Below, piece after piece: positions 43,235 through 52,193 of a stretch of 64,000 nt of DNA; position 1 is the first letter of the stretch; every line of letters begins with the position of its first letter. This stretch comes from Jiangella gansuensis DSM 44835. GTDB taxonomy: Bacteria > Actinomycetota > Actinomycetes > Jiangellales > Jiangellaceae. Under the pieces are notes generated by a model, which was not told where the DNA came from, made no database searches, and worked only from the letters and a program-made list of their open reading frames with translations. The position numbers and the translations under genes were made by a program. The DNA is taken from the NCBI RefSeq assembly GCF_000515395.1, contig NZ_KI911782.1, forward strand, positions 62,001-126,000, given 5' to 3'.

Positions 43235-44890
43235 GTGAACGACGTCCGGCGCAGACCGTCCGATCGCCGCCCTTCGGGTGCCCGCCGGGCCCGGCTCCAG
43301 TCGCGGCGGCAGGCCCGCAACCAGCGTTACGGACGGTTCATCGGACTGACCTTCCTCGGATCACTCATCCCCGGGACGGGTCTCATCGCCGCCGGGAAGC
43401 GCCGGCTCGGCACGACCATAGTCGTCCTCGTCGGTCTGGCGCTGCTCGCCACGCTGGCGGTCGTGCTGCTCATCCCACCGACGGAGCTGGCCTCGTACGG
43501 CGGTGACCGCGACATCATGTTCATGCTCGGCGGAACACTCGCTGTCGCCGCCGTCGCGTGGCTGCTCATCGCTCTCGGCACGCACCGTGCACTGGAGCCC
43601 GAAGGGCTGCCGACCGGGAAGCGACTTGCGGGTGCGGGTGTCGTCATCGTGGCCGCGTCGGTCATCGTCGCGCCGATGGCCGTCGGGTCCATGTACGCGT
43701 TCACGCAGCGCACGCTCATCGGCAACATCTCGTCGAGCGGTGCCAGCAACACCACTCCGGACCTCGACACCTCGGACCCGTGGGCCAACAAGCCCCGGCT
43801 CAACGTGCTGTTCCTCGGCGGCGACGCCGGTGACGGCCGCACCGGCCTGCGTCCGGACACCCAGATCGTGGCCAGCATCGACACCGAGACCGGCGCCACC
43901 ACCATGATCTCCTTGCCGCGCAACCTGCAGGGATTCCCGTTCCCCGAGGACAGCCCGCTGGTCGAGCGGTACCCCGACGGTTTCACCGGCGGCGGCGACG
44001 CCGGTGAGTGGATGCTCAACGCCGTCTACCAGAACGTGCCGCGCGACAATGCCGACGTGTTCGAAGGGGTGGGCGACCCGGGCGCCGACGCGAACAAGTG
44101 GGCCGTCGAAGGCGCGCTCGGCATCGACATCGACTACTTCATGATGGTCGACCTCGCCGGGTTCGAAGCGGTGGTCGACGCGCTCGGCGGTATCACCGTC
44201 GACGTCCCACGCGACATCCCGTACGGCAACAAGAGCCTTCCCGACGGTTCGTGCACCCAGGCCAACGGGTACATCGAGGCCGGCGAGGACCAACTCCTCG
44301 ACGGGTTCCACGCCCTCTGGTTCGCCCGGTCGCGCTGCGGCAGCGACGACTACGACCGCATGGAGCGGCAGCGCTGCGTCATGAACGCCATCGTCGACGA
44401 GGCCGACCCGGCCACGCTGCTCAGCCAGTACCAGAGCCTGGCCAGCGCCGCGGGCGACATCATCACGTCTGACGTGCCCTCGGATCTGTTCCCGGCCCTC
44501 ATCCAGCTCATGGCGAAGGTGCAGGGGCAGCCGCTGGAGAGCCTGACGCTGGACAACAAGTTCTTCGACAGCATGGGCACCACGTCGGCGAACCCGGACT
44601 ACGACGAGCTGCACGCACGGATCGCTGAGATCCTGTCGACGGAGCCCGACGCCGGGACCTCTACGGAGACCCCCGCCGGCGAGCCCGAGGACACCACCGA
44701 GGCCGCCGACCAGGACGATGCGAACGCCCAGACCGGCGAGCGCAGCAACGCCGCCGAGGCGCAGGTCCAGCAGACCTCCGGTGACGCCGAGGAGGACGGG
44801 ACCGAGGAAGCCCCGGCCGACGAGCCCACCGACGAGGAAGAGTCCGACGAGCCGGCCGACCAGCCGGTCGACGCCGGAGCGGTGTGCTGA
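43235..44890 (+). CDS. LytR-CpsA-Psr (LCP) family cell-wall glycopolymer ligase
   Basis: 551 residues from GTG 43235, preceded by GGTGGAGGGCAC; ATG 43208 has no such site. A basic cytoplasmic N-terminus leads to three or four membrane helices (TFLGSLIPGTGLIAAG onward to about residue 150). The LCP domain starts RLNVLFLGGDAGDGRTGLRPDTQ and includes TMISLPRNLQ, IDYFMMVDLAGFEAVVDALGG and LWFARSRCGSDDYDRMERQR, the conserved Arg/Asp residues that bind polyprenyl pyrophosphate and Mg. The last ~80 residues are an acidic Glu/Asp/Ala-rich tail ending in Cys. It transfers teichoic acid- or arabinogalactan-like polymers to peptidoglycan. Confidence 0.93.
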   Translation: MNDVRRRPSDRRPSGARRARLQSRRQARNQRYGRFIGLTFLGSLIPGTGLIAAGKRRLGTTIVVLVGLALLATLAVVLLIPPTELASYGGDRDIMFMLGGTLAVAAVAWLLIALGTHRALEPEGLPTGKRLAGAGVVIVAASVIVAPMAVGSMYAFTQRTLIGNISSSGASNTTPDLDTSDPWANKPRLNVLFLGGDAGDGRTGLRPDTQIVASIDTETGATTMISLPRNLQGFPFPEDSPLVERYPDGFTGGGDAGEWMLNAVYQNVPRDNADVFEGVGDPGADANKWAVEGALGIDIDYFMMVDLAGFEAVVDALGGITVDVPRDIPYGNKSLPDGSCTQANGYIEAGEDQLLDGFHALWFARSRCGSDDYDRMERQRCVMNAIVDEADPATLLSQYQSLASAAGDIITSDVPSDLFPALIQLMAKVQGQPLESLTLDNKFFDSMGTTSANPDYDELHARIAEILSTEPDAGTSTETPAGEPEDTTEAADQDDANAQTGERSNAAEAQVQQTSGDAEEDGTEEAPADEPTDEEESDEPADQPVDAGAVC

Positions 44891-44906
44891 CCGGTCAGCT
44901 GACGGC

Positions 44907-45884
44907 TCACTCGTACATGACGTAGTCCGGCGCTGGTGACAGCGCGAGGACCTGCGCGGGCGTCATCAACGGTCCCTGTTCGGCGTCCTCTTCGAAGAAC
45001 AGCTTGAACCCGGCCGCGACGTGCGGTGGCTTGGTGCGCATAAGCGTCCGCCAGGTCTCCTCCTTGCTGCCGCGGTCACCGATGCCGTCCACGCTCTTGA
45101 TGGGGACGACGCCGTCGTGCGGGCGCAGCGCCGCCTCGTCCTGGACCACCGACGCGTGCACCTGGTGGAAGACCATGACCTTCTCCGGCAGGTCGTGGTC
45201 GCGGACGAGCCCGGCCAGGTAGGCCGCCACCCCGTCCAGCTCCGCACCGGTGGTGCTGCCGTAGACGTCACCGGGCACCTGGTCCGGTCCGACCGCCCAT
45301 TCCGGGTCCAGCGCCACCCCGACGTCGGGTTCGAGCAGCCAGCGCTCCAGCCTGGTGACCTCGTCGAGGAAGTCGGCCCGGCCCGGCTGGATGTTCAGCA
45401 GCAGCATCGCGCCGTGCTGGCGGGCGGCGGCGAGATAGCGCTCGATGACCGCGTCCGGCTCGTGGGTCCGGTACAGCCCGTCCGTGGCCGGCGACCCGTG
45501 CGCGATGACCGTGATCAACTCGAACACCGGCAACGGACGGCGCCCGTCCGGCACGTACTGCGCGGCGACGCCGTCCAGCTGGGCCGCCGCGGCCTCCAGG
45601 TCGTCGGCGAACAGCCGTCCGAACGAGGCCGACCGGCCGCCGGCGAAACCGACCAGCCGGTGCTCGGGCAGGATCGCCCCGCTGCCGTCCGGTTCCGGCG
45701 ACGGCGACGGCGAGGGTGACGGTGTCGGGCTGGACGCCGTTGGTGGGCTGGGGCTCGACGACGGCAGCGACCCGCCCGGCGCCGCCGAGCCGGTGGGCGC
45801 CGAGGCGTCAGTCGACTCCGTCCCCGAGGAGCACGCGGCCGGGAGAAGAGTCAGAAAAGCGAGCAGAACGAGACAACGACGCAT
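44907..45884 (-). CDS. Lipoprotein with a TIM-barrel-like extracellular domain
   Basis: 325 residues from ATG 45884. Lipobox LLPAACSSG, then a Ser/Pro repeat linker (PSPSPSPSPEP, about 40-75). The rest reads like a beta/alpha barrel: VFELITVIAHG, AMLLLNIQPGRADFLDEV, VGVALDPEWAVG, KVMVFHQVHASV, GVVPIKSVDGIGDRGSKEETW. This resembles uncharacterised glycosidase-like barrels of actinobacteria, but I cannot name a family. It converges on the LCP gene with 16 bases between stops. Confidence 0.75.
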   Translation of the reverse strand: MRRCLVLLAFLTLLPAACSSGTESTDASAPTGSAAPGGSLPSSSPSPPTASSPTPSPSPSPSPEPDGSGAILPEHRLVGFAGGRSASFGRLFADDLEAAAAQLDGVAAQYVPDGRRPLPVFELITVIAHGSPATDGLYRTHEPDAVIERYLAAARQHGAMLLLNIQPGRADFLDEVTRLERWLLEPDVGVALDPEWAVGPDQVPGDVYGSTTGAELDGVAAYLAGLVRDHDLPEKVMVFHQVHASVVQDEAALRPHDGVVPIKSVDGIGDRGSKEETWRTLMRTKPPHVAAGFKLFFEEDAEQGPLMTPAQVLALSPAPDYVMYE

Positions 45885-45932
45885 TGGTTCCAGTGTGCCC
45901 ACCTTCGTCCGGCGCACACCGGACGCGGTGCG

Positions 45933-46412
45933 TCAGTGCGGATTCTCGGGCCCGCTCAGCGGCCGGTAGCCGCGGTCGCGGTTGAGCCGTCCGCGCAGCT
46001 CGCGGGCGAGAACGCGTGGCTCGACGTCGATGGCCGACGTCCGAATCAGGCTCTGCCGGCCCTGGGCGAGGTCGACGGAGACGATGTCGCCGTCGGTCTG
46101 GACCTTGCGCACGTCGCGCCACGGAACGCGTTCGGCGCGTACGCCGAACCCGGTCGCGTTGACGAAGCCGTCGTCGTCGAGCACGAGCCGGGTGCCTCGG
46201 CCGAGCACGCGCGCGACCCCGGCCAGCAGGATGACCAAGGCGACCAGGGCGGCGAGGGCGAGCAGCACGAGCAGCGCGGTGCGCGGCCAGCCGGTGAGCT
46301 CGGCGGCGAGCACGAGTGTCAGTGCGATGGTGACGAGGCCCAGGCCGACGGCGCCGACTCCGACGCCGCGGACCGCCAGCTGAACGGGTGGGCCGTAGAC
46401 CGTGCGTGTCAC
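45933..46412 (-). CDS. Membrane protein with bacterial PH-like domain
   Basis: 159 residues from GTG 46412. Two adjacent hydrophobic helices (about 15-70: VGAVGLGLVTIALTLVLAAEL and ALLVLLALAALVALVILLAGV) are followed by a PH-like beta-barrel (RLVLDDDGFVNATGFGVRAERVPWRDVRKVQTDGDIVSVDL, read in short parts). Such small proteins are common in actinobacteria; function unknown. Confidence 0.8.
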   Translation of the reverse strand: MTRTVYGPPVQLAVRGVGVGAVGLGLVTIALTLVLAAELTGWPRTALLVLLALAALVALVILLAGVARVLGRGTRLVLDDDGFVNATGFGVRAERVPWRDVRKVQTDGDIVSVDLAQGRQSLIRTSAIDVEPRVLARELRGRLNRDRGYRPLSGPENPH

Positions 46413-46440
46413 GCCGTCCAGTGTGGCACGGCGGGGCAGG

Positions 46441-46617
46441 TCAGCCGGCGGCGGCCAGGCGGGCGCGGTTCTGCGCGATGAACCGGCACAGCGGGCAGAG
46501 GTCCTGGCCATGCCAGCGGCTCCAGCCGCTCAGGACGGACCGCGCCCGCTCCGGGGTGGAACCCACGGTACCCAGGTCGCCGCATTGATCGCAGACGATG
46601 GCCACCTGTGCGCTCAT
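46441..46617 (-). CDS. Small zinc-ribbon-like protein (58 aa)
   Basis: 58 residues from ATG 46617. CDQCG near the N-terminus and CPLC near the C-terminus form a plausible four-Cys zinc site, with a Trp-rich helix (SGWSRWHGQDLCPLC) between. Start chosen because the sequence upstream is not conserved-looking. It lies 28 bases upstream of the PH-like gene on the same strand and may be co-transcribed. Function unknown. Confidence 0.65.
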   Translation of the reverse strand: MSAQVAIVCDQCGDLGTVGSTPERARSVLSGWSRWHGQDLCPLCRFIAQNRARLAAAG

Positions 46618-46824
46618 CGTGCTCCTCGCCTGGTCGGTGCGCCGCTGGGAACGCGGCGCGTGATCTTCTTCAAGCATGCCCGACCAGCTGCGGCCGCGTC
46701 AGCGGATTCGGCGAAGCTGTACCCCACCTGACCTGCCAGAATGGGTCGTCTTCGACACTTCGGACATGGTTGACGCCCAGTGCGGATCGCCGCCGGGAGC
46801 TGACACGCCCCGGTGGCGATAGAG

Positions 46825-46917
46825 CGGAGGGCATGGGATTCGAACCCATGAGGACGGAGAGGGCCCCGCCCTAGAACTTTTCAAGAGTTCCCCGTTCGGC
46901 CACTCCGGCAGCCCTCC
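46825..46917 (-). tRNA. tRNA-Ser (anticodon TGA)
   Basis: 93-nt type II tRNA on the minus strand: acceptor GGAGGGC/GCCCTCC, anticodon stem GAACT/AGTTC with loop CTTGAAA, long variable arm, T arm CATGGG-TTCGAAT-CCCATG. No encoded CCA. Confidence 0.96.
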
Positions 46918-46967
46918 AGGCATGGCAAGTGTGCCACGTCCGGCCAGCCCTGATCTAACCTCAGCCG

Positions 46968-47744
46968 ATGAGCGAGATGCGCGAACCGGCCGCCGGTTCG
47001 GCCGAGACGCCGCTGCCGGGCGGCAACGTCGGCGGCGCCCGCCGGGTCGGTGACACGGTGCGGCGCCCGACGGGACCCTGGACGCCCGCCGTCCATGCGT
47101 TGCTCAACCATCTGCGCCGCGCCGGCCTCGACTCGATCCCGACCGTGCTGGGCATCGACGAGCAGGGCCGCGAGATCCTCACTTTCCTGCCCGGCCGCAG
47201 CATCGGCGCCGACACCGACCACGTCAGCGACGCGTTGCTGACGAACGGGGTGCGGTGGCTGCGCCGTTTCCACGACGCCGTCCGCTCGTTCCGCCCGGCC
47301 GGGGAGGTGCGGTGGCGGCACGGCACGCGGGCGCTGGCCGACGGCGAGATCGTCTGCCACAACGATCCGGGCGCCTACAACTGGATCGTGGACGGCGACG
47401 ACCTGGTCGGGGTGATCGACTGGGACATGGCCGGCCCCGGCCTGCCGGTCGACGACCTCGCGTTCATGGCCTGGAAGTCGCTTCCGTTGCATCGCGAGCT
47501 GCCGCCGGACGTCGTCGCCGCGCGGCTGGGGCTGATGGCCGACGCGTACGGCGACATCGCCCCGGCGGCGATCCTGGCGCACGTCGAGCGCCGGATAGGA
47601 CGCGCAGTCGACAGCATCGAGGCCGGTCAGCGGCGCGGCGACCCCGGGCTGCTGAACCTGGCGCGCATCGGTGAGCCGGCCCGCACCCGCACGGAGCTGG
47701 CCGCGCTGCGCGAGCGGCTGCCGGCCATCACGGCCGCACTGTAG
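46968..47744 (+). CDS. Aminoglycoside phosphotransferase (APH)-family kinase
   Basis: 258 residues. The catalytic loop is VCHNDPGAYN, the HxDxxxxN motif of kinase-like phosphotransferases, followed by VGVIDWDMAGPGLPVDDLAF, the metal-binding Asp segment. The N-lobe is short. Family members phosphorylate aminoglycosides, choline, homoserine or other small molecules, so resistance should not be assumed. Its 3' end overlaps the convergent sulfurtransferase gene by 17 bases. Confidence 0.85.
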   Translation: MSEMREPAAGSAETPLPGGNVGGARRVGDTVRRPTGPWTPAVHALLNHLRRAGLDSIPTVLGIDEQGREILTFLPGRSIGADTDHVSDALLTNGVRWLRRFHDAVRSFRPAGEVRWRHGTRALADGEIVCHNDPGAYNWIVDGDDLVGVIDWDMAGPGLPVDDLAFMAWKSLPLHRELPPDVVAARLGLMADAYGDIAPAAILAHVERRIGRAVDSIEAGQRRGDPGLLNLARIGEPARTRTELAALRERLPAITAAL

Positions 47745-48591
47745 GTCCGGGGTCGCCGGGTTCCGGGCCGGTGGCGGCCGGCCGGTCCGGGTCGGCCGAC
47801 CACTGCGACCAGGAGCCGGGGTAGAGCACGGCGTCGATGCCGGCCACGGCCAGCGCCGCGACCTCGTGCGCGGCCGTGACGCCGGAGCCGCAGTAGACGC
47901 CGACCGGGCGGCCGGCGTCGGCACCGAGGGCCGCGAAGCGTGCCCGCAGGTCGCCGGGGGCGCGGAAGCGCCCCGTGGGGTCGAGGTTGTCGATGGTCGG
48001 TGCGCTCAACGCGCCCGGGATGTGCCCGGCCCGCGGGTCGACGGGCTCGACCTCGCCCCGGTACCGTTCCGCCGCGCGGGCGTCGAGCAGCACACCGTCG
48101 GCGGCCAGCACGGGAACGTCGTCGATGCCGGCGACGGGCAGAGCTCCGGGCCGCAGCTCGACGTCGCCCGGCTCTGGTGTGACCTCGCCGGTGTCCAGCT
48201 CGCCGCCGGCGGCGGTCCATGCGCCCAGGCCACCGTCCAGTAGCCGGACGTCGTCGCTGCCGCCCCAGCGAAGCAGCCACCAGGCCCGGGCCGCGGACGT
48301 GCCGCCGACGTCGTCGTACGCGACCACGAGATCACCTGCCCGGATGCCCCAGCGGCGGGCGGCGGCTCGCAGGGTGTCGGCGGAGGGCAGCGGGTGCCGT
48401 CCGTCCGCCGGGGTGGCCGGTGCGGCGAGCTCGGTCTCGAGGTCGACATAGACGGCGCCGGGCAGATGTCCGGCCAGGTAGTGGCGGTGGCCGTCCGTGT
48501 CGCCGAGCTTCCACCGGACGTCGAGTAGGACGGTCCGGCGGCCGGACGCGAGCCGCTCGCGCAACTCGTCGACGTCGATCAGCACGGTCAT
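47728..48591 (-). CDS. Thiosulfate/3-mercaptopyruvate sulfurtransferase (two rhodanese domains)
   Basis: 287 residues from ATG 48591. Domain 1 (VLLDVRWKLGDTDGHRHYLAGHLPGAVYVD) is the inactive rhodanese unit; domain 2 carries the catalytic Cys in VYCGSGVTAAHEV, with the CGSGVTA loop typical of mercaptopyruvate-type enzymes. It transfers sulfane sulfur to thiols or cyanide. Divergent from the SRPBCC-ArsR operon. Confidence 0.93.
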   Translation of the reverse strand: MTVLIDVDELRERLASGRRTVLLDVRWKLGDTDGHRHYLAGHLPGAVYVDLETELAAPATPADGRHPLPSADTLRAAARRWGIRAGDLVVAYDDVGGTSAARAWWLLRWGGSDDVRLLDGGLGAWTAAGGELDTGEVTPEPGDVELRPGALPVAGIDDVPVLAADGVLLDARAAERYRGEVEPVDPRAGHIPGALSAPTIDNLDPTGRFRAPGDLRARFAALGADAGRPVGVYCGSGVTAAHEVAALAVAGIDAVLYPGSWSQWSADPDRPAATGPEPGDPGPTVRP

Positions 48592-48618
48592 ACCGGCCAC
48601 GCTAGCCGAAACGCCAAC

Positions 48619-48670
48619 TGCAACCCAGGGGTTGCGCATCAGCGGAACATTGTGCAACCCTGGAGTTGCA
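48619..48670. promoter_or_regulatory. Paired ArsR-type operators and promoter of the SRPBCC-ArsR operon
   Basis: TGCAACCCAGGGGTTGCG (48619-48636) and TGCAACCCTGGAGTTGCA (48653-48670) are near-perfect 18-bp palindromes, 34 bases apart centre to centre. The second fills the spacer of a promoter with TTGTGC (48650-48655), 17 bases, then TAGGCT (48673-48678) reading toward 48703. The ArsR protein at 49160 is the likely ligand. Confidence 0.7.
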
Positions 48671-48702
48671 GATAGGCTCGTTCATCGAATCGGAGGAAGC
48701 TC

Positions 48703-49149
48703 ATGACCACCAACAGCATCGAGCGCGAGATCGTCATCGCCGCCCCGCCGCAGCGCGTCTGGGACGTCGTCACCCAGGCCGAGCACCTGGGCACCTGGTT
48801 CGCCGACTCCAGCGCCGAGATCGACCTGCGGCCGGGCGGCGAGCTGACGCTGACCTGGCGGGAGCACGGGGTTGCCCACGGCCGGGTCGAGACCGTCGAA
48901 CCGCCGCACACATTCGCCTTCCGCTGGGCGCTCGACCACGGGAGCCGTGTCGAGCAGGGCAACTCCACCGTCGTGGTCTTCACGCTCGCACCCGAGGGCG
49001 ACGGCACCCGGCTGCGCGTCGTCGAGAGCGGCTTCGCCGAGCTGGCCGTCGACGCCGAGCGCCGCGACCGTCACGTCCAGGAGAACACCCAGGGCTGGCG
49101 CGCCGAGCTCGACGAGCTGCGCGCGTACGCCGAATCCGTCAGCGTCTGA
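48703..49149 (+). CDS. SRPBCC/AHSA1-type lipid- or ligand-binding protein
   Basis: 148 residues. IEREIVIAAPPQRVWDVVTQAEHLGTWFAD is the classic opening of the AHSA1/START-like fold, with RVVESGFAEL and WRAELDELRAYAE at the end. These proteins form a hydrophobic cavity; ligand unknown. ATG follows GGAGGAAGC. In many actinobacteria the same pair, SRPBCC protein then ArsR, forms an autoregulated operon; here only 10 bases separate them. Confidence 0.9.
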   Translation: MTTNSIEREIVIAAPPQRVWDVVTQAEHLGTWFADSSAEIDLRPGGELTLTWREHGVAHGRVETVEPPHTFAFRWALDHGSRVEQGNSTVVVFTLAPEGDGTRLRVVESGFAELAVDAERRDRHVQENTQGWRAELDELRAYAESVSV

Positions 49150-49159
49150 GGACTCCCGC

Positions 49160-49480
49160 ATGAAGCAGGCCGACCTCGACGCCGTCCTGTCGGCGCTGGC
49201 CGAGCCCACCCGGCGGCAGCTGCTCGATCTATTGGCCGACCGTGGCGAAGCCAGCGCCAGCACCCTCGCGCAGGCCGTTCCGGTGACCCGGCAGGCGATC
49301 GTCAAGCACCTCACCGTGCTCGACGGCGCCGGCCTGGTCACCGGCCGGCGGGTGGGCCGCGAGGTGCTCTACCGGGCCCGGCCCGAGCGGCTGGAGGAGG
49401 CCGCCCAGCGGATGAGCGCCCTGGCTGCCGCGTGGGAGACCCGCCTGGCCGCCATCAAGCGCATCGCCGAACAGGCCTGA
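49160..49480 (+). CDS. ArsR/SmtB-family transcriptional regulator
   Basis: 106 residues. Winged HTH: SALAEPTRRQLLDLLADRGEAS, then TLAQAVPVTRQAIVKHLTVLDGAGLV, GRRVGREVLYRARPERL. No Cys metal site (no CxC in the recognition region), so it belongs to the non-metal ArsR group that accompanies AHSA1 proteins. Predicted to bind the TGCAACyC palindromes upstream of 48703. Confidence 0.93.
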   Translation: MKQADLDAVLSALAEPTRRQLLDLLADRGEASASTLAQAVPVTRQAIVKHLTVLDGAGLVTGRRVGREVLYRARPERLEEAAQRMSALAAAWETRLAAIKRIAEQA

Positions 49481-49482
49481 CG

Positions 49483-49556
49483 GAAATGATCACGTCCACC
49501 ATGGCTGCTCCCGCCCCACCACGCATGCAGGCATGGTGAAGCGGGAGAACGCCTAG
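49483..49556 (+). repeat. Intergenic hairpin element, copy 4 of 5
   Basis: GAAATGATCACGT starts two bases after the ArsR stop. Stems CCCGC/GCGGG and CACCA/TGGTG are intact, but the usual AATGCTTGCC loop has become CATGCAGGCA, so this copy is the most diverged in the loop while keeping the stem. It lies between convergent genes. Confidence 0.82.
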
Positions 49557-49580
49557 GGTTGGGGGCCGCCGCGGCCGCGG

Positions 49581-50186
49581 TCATTCGGCGGTGGCCGCCG
49601 ACTCCGGTCCTGACGGCGGCGACGGCGGCGGCGCGTTCCGCGTCCACGTCTCGTGCGTGGCGATGACGGCGGTCGAGTGGGCGCGGCCGCCGTTGCCGGT
49701 GACCTCCGGCCGGCCGAGCACCCGGGCGCCGTCGACCTCGAGCGTCGCGTCGGTGCAGAACGTCAGCAGATTCGTCAGCGTCCACGGCACCCCGCCCAGC
49801 TGCCATGCCACCGCCTCGCCGGGGCGGGTCTCGACCGGGCGGCTGATGGTGGCGATCACCCGGGAGCCGTCGGCGCCGACGACCTTCGCCCGGGCGTTCT
49901 CCGCACCGATGTGCCATTCGACGACGTCGCAGTCGACCGGCTCGGCGATCTCGGGGAGGCCGTCGAGTTCCGGGAAGTACCGGCTGAACGTGTCGGCCAG
50001 CCAGCCGCCGAGCACGGGGTCCGGAGTGAGCAGGCGGATCTCCTCGTCACCGTCCACCCAGGCCAGCACGGCGAGCCCGGTGCCCTGGACGCTCCACTCG
50101 GCTTCCCACAGCGACACCAGGCCGGCGCGCGCGTCGCCGCGCATGAGCGTGGCGCACGGGTTGGCTCCGATGAACTCGACCGGCAT
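49581..50186 (-). CDS. Conserved-looking hypothetical protein
   Basis: 201 residues, ending in a low-complexity Pro/Ser/Ala tail. No signal peptide, membrane helix or family I recognise; it reads as a soluble alpha/beta protein with Trp-rich strands ([25 protein letters not shown]). The start abuts the stop of the acyl-CoA ligase on the same strand, so it is probably in one operon with it. The link could reflect a lipid-related role; that is inference. Confidence 0.7.
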   Translation of the reverse strand: MPVEFIGANPCATLMRGDARAGLVSLWEAEWSVQGTGLAVLAWVDGDEEIRLLTPDPVLGGWLADTFSRYFPELDGLPEIAEPVDCDVVEWHIGAENARAKVVGADGSRVIATISRPVETRPGEAVAWQLGGVPWTLTNLLTFCTDATLEVDGARVLGRPEVTGNGGRAHSTAVIATHETWTRNAPPPSPPSGPESAATAE

Positions 50187-51854
50187 TCAGCTGAGCGTAG
50201 TGACGTTGAGGTCGTCGTGTGCGTATGCAGCGCGAATGATCTTCTTGTCGAACTTGCCCACGCTGGTCTTGGGGATCTCCGGCACGATCGTCCAGCGTTC
50301 CGGCAGTTGCCACTTCGCCACTCGTCCGGCCAGGAACTCGCGTAGGTCGTCGACGTCGGCGTGCTGGCCCTCCTCGAGGACGACGGCGGCCAGCGGCCGC
50401 TCGCCCCACTGCTCGTCCGGTACGCCGACGACGGCGGCCTCGGCGACCGCCGGGTGCCCGGCGAGGTGGCCCTCCAGCTCGACGGAGCTGATCCACTCTC
50501 CGCCGGACTTGATGACGTCCTTGGTGCGGTCGGTGAGCCGGAGGTACCCGTCGGGAGTGATGGAGCCGACATCGCCAGTGCGCAGCCAGCCCTCGTCGAA
50601 GCGGTCCTCGTCGGCTGTGTCGTCCGGCCCGGAGCCGGAACCGTCGCGGCCGCGCCCGTCATGGTACGAGCCGGTGATCCACGGTCCGCGGACCTCGAGC
50701 TCGCCGACGGACTCACCGTCCCACTCGACGAGCTCGCCGTCCGGTCCGACTAGCCGCGCCTCGACCGGTGCGGCGAAGCGGCCCTGCGTGAGCCGGTACC
50801 CGGCGACGGCGTCGTCGTCGGCTCCGGCCGGCGGCCGGGAGAACGTCCCCAGCGGGCTGGTCTCCGTCATGCCCCATGCGTGCAGCAGGGTGATGCCCCG
50901 GGCGTCGTAAACGGACATCAGTGCCTCGGACATGGCCGACCCGCCCACGACCAGGTGCGTCAGTGACGACACGTCCACCTCGGGGTTCGCCTCCAGGTGC
51001 CGCAGCAGGCCACCCCACACCGTCGGGACCCCGGCGCCCCTGTTCGGCCGGGCCGCCTCGATGAACGCCGCCAGCGGCTCCGGCGCGAGAAAACGGTCGG
51101 GCATGGCCAGCGACGTCCCGGTGACGAACGCGGCGTACGGCAGACCCCACGCGAGCACGTGGAACTGCGGGACGACAGCGAGCAGCAGGTCGTGCGCGGA
51201 CAGGTCGAACGCGTCCGGCAACGCCTCGGCCAGCGCGTGCAGGTAGATGGAGCGGTGACTGTAGACGACACCCTTCGGATGGCCGGTGGTGCCGGACGTG
51301 TAACACATGGCGGCCGCGGAGGTCTCGTCCACGTCTGGCCAGTCGAAGTGGGCGGCCTGGCCGGCGAGCAGGCGGTCGTAGTCGTGGACGCCGACGCCCG
51401 AGCCCTCCAGTACCGCGTGGTCGCCCGGGCCGGCGACGACGACGTGCCGCACCGTCTTCAACGACGGCAGCAGCTTCGCGAACCCCGGCAGCAGTGACCC
51501 GTCGACGATGACGACGCGGTCGGCGGCATGGTTGGCGATGAACGCGATCTGCTCGGGGAACAGCCGGATGTTCAGCGGGTGCACCACGGCACCCATGGCC
51601 GGAACCGCGAAGTACGCCTCGACGTGGCGGGCGTTGTTCCACATGAACGTCGCCACCCGGTCGCCCGGCCCGACGCCCAACGACGTCAGCGCGCCGGCCA
51701 GCCGGGCCGCCCCGGCGGCGATCTCGGCGAACGTGACCTCGTGCGGTCCGCCGTCGGCGGCGGTGACGACCCGGCTGCCACCGTGGATGGTGGCGCCGTG
51801 TTCCAGCAGCCGTCGCACCTGCAGCGGAACGTCCATCATCGTGCTCTTGATCAC
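50187..51854 (-). CDS. Long-chain fatty acyl-CoA ligase (AMP-forming)
   Basis: 555 residues from GTG 51854, which has GGGGAGG five bases upstream. The AMP-binding motif is [21 protein letters not shown], followed by the [11 protein letters not shown] and [17 protein letters not shown] motifs of the C-terminal domain and the acetylation-site Lys in [13 protein letters not shown]. It activates fatty or other carboxylic acids to CoA thioesters. The ligand-gate and chain-length preference cannot be read here. Upstream partner of the 49581 gene. Confidence 0.93.
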   Translation of the reverse strand: MIKSTMMDVPLQVRRLLEHGATIHGGSRVVTAADGGPHEVTFAEIAAGAARLAGALTSLGVGPGDRVATFMWNNARHVEAYFAVPAMGAVVHPLNIRLFPEQIAFIANHAADRVVIVDGSLLPGFAKLLPSLKTVRHVVVAGPGDHAVLEGSGVGVHDYDRLLAGQAAHFDWPDVDETSAAAMCYTSGTTGHPKGVVYSHRSIYLHALAEALPDAFDLSAHDLLLAVVPQFHVLAWGLPYAAFVTGTSLAMPDRFLAPEPLAAFIEAARPNRGAGVPTVWGGLLRHLEANPEVDVSSLTHLVVGGSAMSEALMSVYDARGITLLHAWGMTETSPLGTFSRPPAGADDDAVAGYRLTQGRFAAPVEARLVGPDGELVEWDGESVGELEVRGPWITGSYHDGRGRDGSGSGPDDTADEDRFDEGWLRTGDVGSITPDGYLRLTDRTKDVIKSGGEWISSVELEGHLAGHPAVAEAAVVGVPDEQWGERPLAAVVLEEGQHADVDDLREFLAGRVAKWQLPERWTIVPEIPKTSVGKFDKKIIRAAYAHDDLNVTTLS

Positions 51855-52193
51855 GACAACCTCCCCATCGAGGCCAGCCACCCGGGCACCACCCTGCCGC
51901 AGAATCGGCGGCGCGGGAACCCATGATCGCGTCAGCGCGTTCGAGAACGTGAGTCATCTCCCGAGGTGGACGCTGTTCGCCGGCAATCCTCCGGCGATTA
52001 ACAACGGCGACACATAACAGCGGTCACGACACCACCTTGTAACCGCCTGCGCCGTCTCACGAAACTCCAGCGGCCCACGCTGTCGGCGTTCGGATGTCGC
52101 AATGACGCGGCACGCAGACGGCAGGCCCGGTACGCGGTCACCCACGTGAACCGCGGGTCGGCGCCGTTCTCGGGATGGGAGGGACGGCACTCC
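51855..52193. other. Divergent intergenic region between acyl-CoA ligase and amt
   Basis: 339 bp without a gene. Several GTnAC/TAAC half-sites (GATTAACAACGG, ACATAACAGCGG, TTGTAACCG, CACGAAACT, about 51997-52066) loosely resemble GlnR boxes, which control amt in actinobacteria, but none fits the full spacing, so nitrogen control is only a suggestion. GGGAGGGACGG precedes the amt ATG. No RNA gene seen. Confidence 0.4.

Noticed and set aside
36418-46917. tRNA genes as attachment sites of an integrated element
   Set aside because: No integrase, no duplicated tRNA 3' end and ordinary housekeeping genes on both sides.
46968-47744. Calling the APH-family kinase an aminoglycoside resistance gene
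   Set aside because: The fold covers many kinases and nothing in the neighbourhood indicates drug resistance.
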